A DNA stretch of 64,000 nt from Cedecea neteri (GTDB lineage: Bacteria; Pseudomonadota; Gammaproteobacteria; Enterobacterales; Enterobacteriaceae). The stretch covers positions 1,054,001-1,118,000 of the forward strand of contig NZ_CP009458.1 of NCBI RefSeq assembly GCF_000758305.1, read 5' to 3'. A program made the position numbers and the translations under genes. This document shows, piece after piece, positions 59,570-64,000 of this stretch (within the stretch, counting starts at the first letter, position 1; the number at the start of each line of letters is the position of its first letter). The notes below the pieces were generated by a model. It did no database searches and was not told where the DNA came from. It saw nothing but the letters and a program-made list of their open reading frames with translations.

Positions 59570-61438
59570 ATGAGCGCTGATAATAAACAATCGTTGCCGG
59601 CCGTTACGCTGGCTGCTATCGGGGTTGTGTACGGTGATATTGGTACCAGCCCGCTTTATACCCTTCGTGAATGCCTGTCCGGGCAGTTTGGGTTTGGCGT
59701 TGAACGCGACGCCGTGTTTGGCTTTTTGTCGTTAATTTTTTGGCTGTTGGTTCTGGTCGTCTCCATCAAATATCTCACCTTCGTGATGCGGGCGGATAAC
59801 GCCGGGGAAGGCGGGATCTTAACGCTAATGTCGCTTGCCGGACGTAATACGACGGCGCGAATGACCTCTGTCCTGGTGATCATGGGGTTGATTGGCGGCA
59901 GTTTCTTCTACGGCGAGGTGGTTATCACGCCGGCGATATCGGTGATGTCGGCCATAGAGGGCCTTGAGATAGCCGCGCCGCAGCTCGATCAGTACATTGT
60001 TCCCCTTTCTATTATTGTTCTGACGCTGCTGTTTATGATTCAGAAGCACGGCACCGGCATCGTGGGCAAGCTGTTCGCGCCAGTTATGCTGCTGTGGTTC
60101 CTGACGCTCGCCGTTTTGGGCGCACGCAGTATTATCGGCAACCCAGAAGTTCTGCAGGCACTTAACCCGGCCTGGGCGGTGAATTTCTTCGTGCAGTACA
60201 AAGCCGTGTCGTTCGTTGCTCTCGGGGCGGTTGTGCTGGCAATCACCGGCGTTGAGGCGCTGTATGCCGATATGGGGCACTTTGGTAAGCTCCCGATTCG
60301 CATTGCATGGTTTATCGCGGTTCTGCCTTCATTAGTCCTTAACTATTTTGGTCAGGGCGCTCTGCTGTTAAAGAACCCGGAAGCGATTAAAAACCCGTTC
60401 TTCTTGCTGGCACCAGACTGGGCGCTGATCCCGCTATTGGTCCTGGCGACGCTGGCAACGGTGATTGCCTCTCAGGCCGTTATTTCCGGCGTATTCTCGC
60501 TGACGCGTCAGGCGGTTCGCCTGGGTTATCTCTCGCCAATGCGCATCATCCATACCTCGGAAATGGAGTCCGGGCAGATTTACATTCCAGCGATTAACTG
60601 GATTCTGTATATCGCCGTGGTGATCGTCATCGTTAGCTTCGAACATTCAAGCAACCTGGCGGCGGCATACGGCATCGCCGTAACCGGCACGATGGTGCTG
60701 ACCTCGATTCTCTGCTGTACCGTCGCGCGCAAAAACTGGCACTGGAATAAAATTGCCGTGCTCCTGATGTGCGTGGGCTTCTTGTTTATCGACGTGCCGC
60801 TATTCTCCGCTAACCTCGAGAAAATCGTCTCTGGCGGTTGGCTGCCGCTCACGCTCGGCCTCGTCATGTTTACTATCATGACGACGTGGAAGAGCGAGCG
60901 TTTCCGCCTGCTGCGCCGTATGCACGAGCACGGTAACTCGCTGGAAGCGATGATTGCGTCCCTTGAGAAGTCTCCGCCGGTTCGCGTGCCGGGCACCGCG
61001 GTTTATATGTCCCGCGCGTTGAACGTGATCCCGTTTGCCATGCTGCATAACCTCAAGCACAACAAAGTGCTGCACGAGCGAGTCGTTCTGCTGACGCTGC
61101 GCACTGAAGATGCTCCGTACGTTCATAACGTTAAGCGCGTTTCTATTGAGCAGCTGTCGCCCACCTTCTGGCGCGTGGTGGCCAGCTACGGCTGGCGTGA
61201 AACGCCGAATGTGGAAGAGATTTTCCACCGCTGTGGTCTGGAAGGCCTGAGCTGCCGGATGATGGAAACCTCGTTCTTCATGTCGCATGAGTCGCTGATT
61301 ATCGGCAAGCGCCCGTGGTATCTCCGCCTGCGCGGCAAGCTATTCCTTGCCCTGCAGCGAAATGCTCTGCGCGCGCCTGACCAGTTTGAGATCCCGCCGA
61401 ACAGGGTTATCGAACTGGGTACCCAGGTCGAGATTTAA
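59570..61438 (+). CDS. kup: Kup, low-affinity potassium importer
   Basis: Kup is a constitutive K+/H+ symporter. It has 622 residues, the E. coli length, with about 12 membrane helices and a cytoplasmic C-terminal domain from about 430. Family stretches are GVVYGDIGTSPLYTLREC, YGEVVITPAISVMSAIEG and GVEALYADMGHFG. Start is MSADNKQSLPAVTLAAIG. It is divergent from ravA and closed by a strong terminator. Confidence 0.97.
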   Translation: MSADNKQSLPAVTLAAIGVVYGDIGTSPLYTLRECLSGQFGFGVERDAVFGFLSLIFWLLVLVVSIKYLTFVMRADNAGEGGILTLMSLAGRNTTARMTSVLVIMGLIGGSFFYGEVVITPAISVMSAIEGLEIAAPQLDQYIVPLSIIVLTLLFMIQKHGTGIVGKLFAPVMLLWFLTLAVLGARSIIGNPEVLQALNPAWAVNFFVQYKAVSFVALGAVVLAITGVEALYADMGHFGKLPIRIAWFIAVLPSLVLNYFGQGALLLKNPEAIKNPFFLLAPDWALIPLLVLATLATVIASQAVISGVFSLTRQAVRLGYLSPMRIIHTSEMESGQIYIPAINWILYIAVVIVIVSFEHSSNLAAAYGIAVTGTMVLTSILCCTVARKNWHWNKIAVLLMCVGFLFIDVPLFSANLEKIVSGGWLPLTLGLVMFTIMTTWKSERFRLLRRMHEHGNSLEAMIASLEKSPPVRVPGTAVYMSRALNVIPFAMLHNLKHNKVLHERVVLLTLRTEDAPYVHNVKRVSIEQLSPTFWRVVASYGWRETPNVEEIFHRCGLEGLSCRMMETSFFMSHESLIIGKRPWYLRLRGKLFLALQRNALRAPDQFEIPPNRVIELGTQVEI

Positions 61439-61449
61439 CCCCTCTGATA

Positions 61450-61485
61450 TTGCCCGGTGGCAGCTGCTTACCGGGCAATTTTTTT
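61450..61485 (+). terminator. Intrinsic terminator of kup
   Basis: TTGCCCGGT, 11-base loop, ACCGGGCAA, then seven T. Starts 12 bases after the stop. Confidence 0.93.
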
Positions 61486-61503
61486 GATTGGTGCATGCTG
61501 ATG

Positions 61504-61536
61504 CCCTCACCCCGACCCTCTCCCACAAGGAGAGGG
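61504..61536. repeat. Palindromic element copy 8 (single arm)
   Basis: CCCTCACCCCGACCCTC with inner hairpin closing at GGAGAGGG. Only the left arm is present. It lies between the kup terminator and the rbs control region. Confidence 0.8.
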
Positions 61537-61548
61537 CGCAAAGACTAA

Positions 61549-61572
61549 AAAACGGTACCTGGGTACCGTTTT
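61549..61572. other. Near-perfect palindrome with two Acc65I/KpnI-type GGTACC words
   Basis: AAAACGGTACC, TG, GGTACCGTTTT: 11-bp arms almost touching, so better as a protein-binding site than a hairpin. It sits 35 bases upstream of the first RbsR operator core, centre to centre 29 bp from it. Function unknown. Confidence 0.5.
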
Positions 61573-61583
61573 GCATTTATTAG

Positions 61584-61595
61584 CGAAACGTTTCG
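61584..61595. promoter_or_regulatory. RbsR operator 1 (upstream)
   Basis: The palindrome CGAAACGTTTCG, with AG before and AT after, matches the LacI-family RbsR operator core. It is identical in core to operator 2 and centred 80 bp upstream of it. Confidence 0.75.
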
Positions 61596-61607
61596 ATGTT
61601 GATCACA
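61592..61607 (+). promoter_or_regulatory. Possible CRP site of rbs
   Basis: TTCGA, 6 bases, TCACA. The right half is perfect and the left half matches 3 of 5. It overlaps operator 1. The rbs operon of E. coli is CRP-activated. Confidence 0.4.
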
Positions 61608-61661
61608 CTTCTTTAACCTGGTGGTTGTTTAACCGCCACATCTTTTCCTACACTCATTATC

Positions 61662-61677
61662 AGCGAAACGTTTCGCT
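61662..61677. promoter_or_regulatory. RbsR operator 2 (promoter-proximal)
   Basis: AGCGAAACGTTTCGCT is a perfect 16-bp palindrome, as in the E. coli rbsD operator. It lies 15 bases before the rbsD ATG, with GGAGCAGGA in between as ribosome site. Confidence 0.88.
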
Positions 61678-61691
61678 AGTGGAGCAGGAAA

Positions 61692-62111
61692 ATGAAGAAA
61701 GGTACCGTTCTTAACGCTGATATTTCGGCCGTTATCTCCCGTCTGGGGCACACCGATACGCTGGTGGTTGCCGATGCCGGGCTGCCAATTCCGCGTAATA
61801 CTCAGCGCATTGATTTGGCATTAACTCACGGCGTTCCGGGCTTTATGCAGGTCGTGGATGTGGTAACGCAGGAAATGCAGGTTGAGGCGGCAATCATTGC
61901 TTCTGAAATCAAACAACATAATCCCGCGCTTCACGAAACGTTGCTCAGCCATATTGAGCAACTGCAAAAACACCAGGGAAACACCATAACTATTCGTTAC
62001 ATCAGCCATGAGCAGTTCAAGCAGCACACCGCGGATGCACATGCGGTTATTCGCAGCGGGGAGTGTTCCCCGTATGCGAATATCATTCTCTGTGCCGGCG
62101 TAACCTTCTGA
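61692..62111 (+). CDS. rbsD: RbsD, D-ribose pyranase
   Basis: RbsD interconverts pyranose and furanose forms of ribose. It has 139 residues, the E. coli length. His20 in SRLGHTDTLVVADAG and Asp28 are the likely catalytic residues, and the C-terminus has ECSPYANIILCAGV. It is the first gene of rbsDACB, with a GGAGCAGGA site before the ATG. Controlled by RbsR (two operators) and probably CRP. Confidence 0.97.
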   Translation: MKKGTVLNADISAVISRLGHTDTLVVADAGLPIPRNTQRIDLALTHGVPGFMQVVDVVTQEMQVEAAIIASEIKQHNPALHETLLSHIEQLQKHQGNTITIRYISHEQFKQHTADAHAVIRSGECSPYANIILCAGVTF

Positions 62112-62121
62112 GGAGGTCAGC

Positions 62122-63636
62122 ATGGAACCCTTACTGCAACTTAAAGGGATCGATAAATCGTTCCCTGGGGTGAAAGCCCTGACTGGCGCGGCGCTGAACG
62201 TCTACCCGGGCCGCGCCATGGCGCTGGTGGGTGAAAACGGCGCCGGCAAATCCACGATGATGAAAGTCCTGACCGGGATCTACACCAAAGATGCCGGTTC
62301 GCTGCTGTGGCTGGGAAAAGAAACCGCCTTTAGCGGGCCGAAAGCGTCTCAGGAAGCCGGTATCGGGATTATTCACCAGGAACTCAACCTGATCCCGCAG
62401 CTCAGCATTGCGGAGAACATCTTCCTCGGTCGCGAGTTTGTCGGGCATTTTGGCAACATTGACTGGAAGAAGATGTACCGCGAAGCCGACAAGCTGCTGG
62501 CGAAGCTAAATTTACGTTACACCAGCGAACGTCTGGTGGGCGAGCTGTCGATTGGCGATCAGCAAATGGTTGAGATTGCCAAGGTGCTGAGCTTTGAGTC
62601 CAAAGTCATCATCATGGATGAACCGACCGATGCGTTGACCGACACGGAAACCGAGTCGCTGTTCCGCGTTATCCGTGAGCTGAAGGCTCAGGGCTGCGGC
62701 ATCGTTTATATCTCCCACCGTATGAAAGAGATTTTTGAGGTGTGCGACGACGTGACTGTGCTGCGTGACGGGCAGTTTATTGCCGAGCGCGAAGTCTCCA
62801 CGCTTACCGAAGATACCCTGATCGAAATGATGGTTGGCCGCAAGCTGGAAGACCAGTATCCGCATCTGGACAAGCAGCCCGGCGATATTCGACTGCGGGT
62901 CGATAACGTATCCGGCCCAGGCGTGAAGGATGTTTCTTTCACGCTACGCAAAGGCGAAATCCTCGGCGTTGCCGGGCTGATGGGCGCCGGGCGTACCGAA
63001 CTTATGAAGGTGCTTTATGGCGCGCTGCCGAGAACCGGTGGCTACGTGGCGCTGGATGGCCGTGAAGTAGTGACTCGCTCTCCGCAGGATGGGCTGGCTA
63101 ACGGCATCGTTTATATCTCTGAAGACCGCAAGCGTGATGGACTGGTTCTGGGGATGTCAGTGAAGGAGAACATGTCGTTGACCGCGCTGCGTTATTTCAG
63201 CCGCGGGGCCGGCAGCCTGAAGCATAAAGATGAGCAGCAGGCGGTGCAGGATTTTATTCGTCTGTTCAACGTCAAAACGCCATCCATGGAGCAGCCGATT
63301 GGCCTGCTGTCCGGCGGTAACCAACAGAAAGTCGCCATCGCGCGTGGCCTGATGACCCGCCCGAAAGTGCTGATCCTCGACGAGCCAACTCGTGGCGTGG
63401 ACGTGGGGGCGAAAAAAGAAATTTATCAGTTAATTAACCAGTTTAAAGCCGAAGGGTTGAGCATCATCCTTGTGTCGTCCGAGATGCCGGAAGTGCTGGG
63501 CATGAGCGACCGCATCATGGTTATCCACGAAGGGCGACTGAGCGGGGAGTTCTCCCGTGAAGAAGCCACCCAGGAGGCGCTGATGGCCGCGGCCGTTGGT
63601 AAGCTTAATCGAGTGAATCAGGAGTTAGATAAATGA
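62122..63636 (+). CDS. rbsA: RbsA, ribose ABC transporter ATPase
   Basis: RbsA powers ribose uptake. It has 504 residues (E. coli 501) and two fused nucleotide-binding domains. Domain 1 has Walker A GENGAGKSTMM and signature LSIGDQQMVEIA. Domain 2 has a degenerate Walker A (GLMGAGRTEL, lacking the Lys) and signature LSGGNQQKVAIA. Both are family features. It starts 10 bases after rbsD with GAGGAGG upstream and overlaps rbsC by 4 bases (ATGA). Confidence 0.97.
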   Translation: MEPLLQLKGIDKSFPGVKALTGAALNVYPGRAMALVGENGAGKSTMMKVLTGIYTKDAGSLLWLGKETAFSGPKASQEAGIGIIHQELNLIPQLSIAENIFLGREFVGHFGNIDWKKMYREADKLLAKLNLRYTSERLVGELSIGDQQMVEIAKVLSFESKVIIMDEPTDALTDTETESLFRVIRELKAQGCGIVYISHRMKEIFEVCDDVTVLRDGQFIAEREVSTLTEDTLIEMMVGRKLEDQYPHLDKQPGDIRLRVDNVSGPGVKDVSFTLRKGEILGVAGLMGAGRTELMKVLYGALPRTGGYVALDGREVVTRSPQDGLANGIVYISEDRKRDGLVLGMSVKENMSLTALRYFSRGAGSLKHKDEQQAVQDFIRLFNVKTPSMEQPIGLLSGGNQQKVAIARGLMTRPKVLILDEPTRGVDVGAKKEIYQLINQFKAEGLSIILVSSEMPEVLGMSDRIMVIHEGRLSGEFSREEATQEALMAAAVGKLNRVNQELDK

Positions 63637-64000
63637 GTACCCAGACCGTGTCCACCCGTCGCTGGTTCACCAAAGCGTGGCTGATGGAGCAAAAATCGCT
63701 GATCGCTCTGCTGGTGCTGATTGCGATTGTCTCGGCCCTGAGCCCGAACTTCTTTACCGTGAATAACCTGTTCAACATCCTGCAGCAAACGTCGGTGAAC
63801 GCCATTATGGCGGTGGGAATGACGCTGGTCATTCTGACCTCCGGGATCGACCTGTCCGTCGGTTCTCTTCTGGCGTTGACCGGGGCGGTGGCGGCCTCGA
63901 TTGTGGGATTTGAGGTGAATGCGCTGGTGGCCGTTGCCGCTGCGCTGGCTCTTGGGGCTGCCATTGGTGCTGTCACCGGCGTAATTGTGGCGAAAGGGCG
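63633..64000 (+). CDS. rbsC: RbsC, ribose ABC permease (N-terminal part)
   Basis: RbsC is the membrane permease of the ribose importer. Start ATG 63633 overlaps the rbsA stop as ATGA, with CAGGAG upstream. The visible ~122 residues begin MSTQTVSTRRWFTKAW, then hydrophobic helices and the family stretch MTLVILTSGIDLSVGS. They match E. coli RbsC almost throughout. The window ends inside the gene. Confidence 0.95.
   Translation, partial: MSTQTVSTRRWFTKAWLMEQKSLIALLVLIAIVSALSPNFFTVNNLFNILQQTSVNAIMAVGMTLVILTSGIDLSVGSLLALTGAVAASIVGFEVNALVAVAAALALGAAIGAVTGVIVAKG

Overview
The window is a chromosomal segment of a member of the Enterobacteriaceae that is not E. coli K-12 itself. Almost every protein has the length and motifs of its E. 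coli counterpart. Two blocks keep E. coli order: xylH-xylR-bax-malS-avtA, and pst-glmSU-atp-rsmG-mnmG-oriC-mioC-asnCA-viaA/ravA-kup-rbs. Between them lie genes that are not neighbours in K-12: a complete formate hydrogenlyase (FHL) cluster, then yajD, cheV, sodA and yiiM. The genus cannot be fixed from sequence reading alone. No rRNA, tRNA, CRISPR array, transposase or integrase was seen.

Layout. 1-7.5 kb: end of the xylose ABC permease, XylR regulator, Bax, an unfamiliar coiled-coil protein, periplasmic alpha-amylase MalS and valine-pyruvate transaminase AvtA. 7.5-28.1 kb: an FHL-1 locus with a NiCoT nickel permease, hypF, a selenium-free (Cys140) formate dehydrogenase fdhF, hydN and hycIHGFEDCBA on the minus strand, and the divergent hypABCDE-fhlA. 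Between the two directions are matching sigma-54 promoters and FhlA-like upstream sites. Formate oxidation (FdhF), electron transfer (HydN/HycB/HycF), hydrogenase 3 (HycE/HycG, membrane HycC/HycD), nickel supply and insertion (NiCoT, HypA/B), Fe(CN)2CO assembly (HypC-F), end-proteolysis (HycI) and the formate-sensing activator (FhlA) are all encoded together.

28.1-30.9 kb: a 2.7-kb A+T-richer island bounded by a 33-bp direct repeat whose left copy is the last codons and stop of fhlA. It carries a PPP-family phosphatase and, divergently, an AbiEi/AbiEii-like toxin-antitoxin pair with a nested inverted-repeat operator. This is the best candidate for an acquired, undescribed system. 30.9-34.1 kb: yajD (HNH), cheV with a FliA promoter, sodA and yiiM.

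34.1-39.7 kb: the pstSCAB-phoU operon behind two Pho boxes, a divergent secreted coiled-coil protein of unknown function and a cupin. 39.8-51.9 kb: glmS, glmU and the complete ATP synthase operon atpIBEFHAGDC with an inserted long palindrome between atpG and atpD. 52-56.4 kb: mnmG, oriC with three 13-mers and DnaA boxes, mioC, asnC and asnA. 56.4-64 kb: viaA/ravA, kup and rbsDA plus the start of rbsC, preceded by two RbsR operators.

A family of G+C-rich intergenic palindromes (ends reading CCCTCACCC...GGGTGAGGG) occurs at eight loci. Four of these are inside the FHL cluster, one is translated into the N-terminus of HypF, and one separates the FhlA upstream sites from the hyp promoter.
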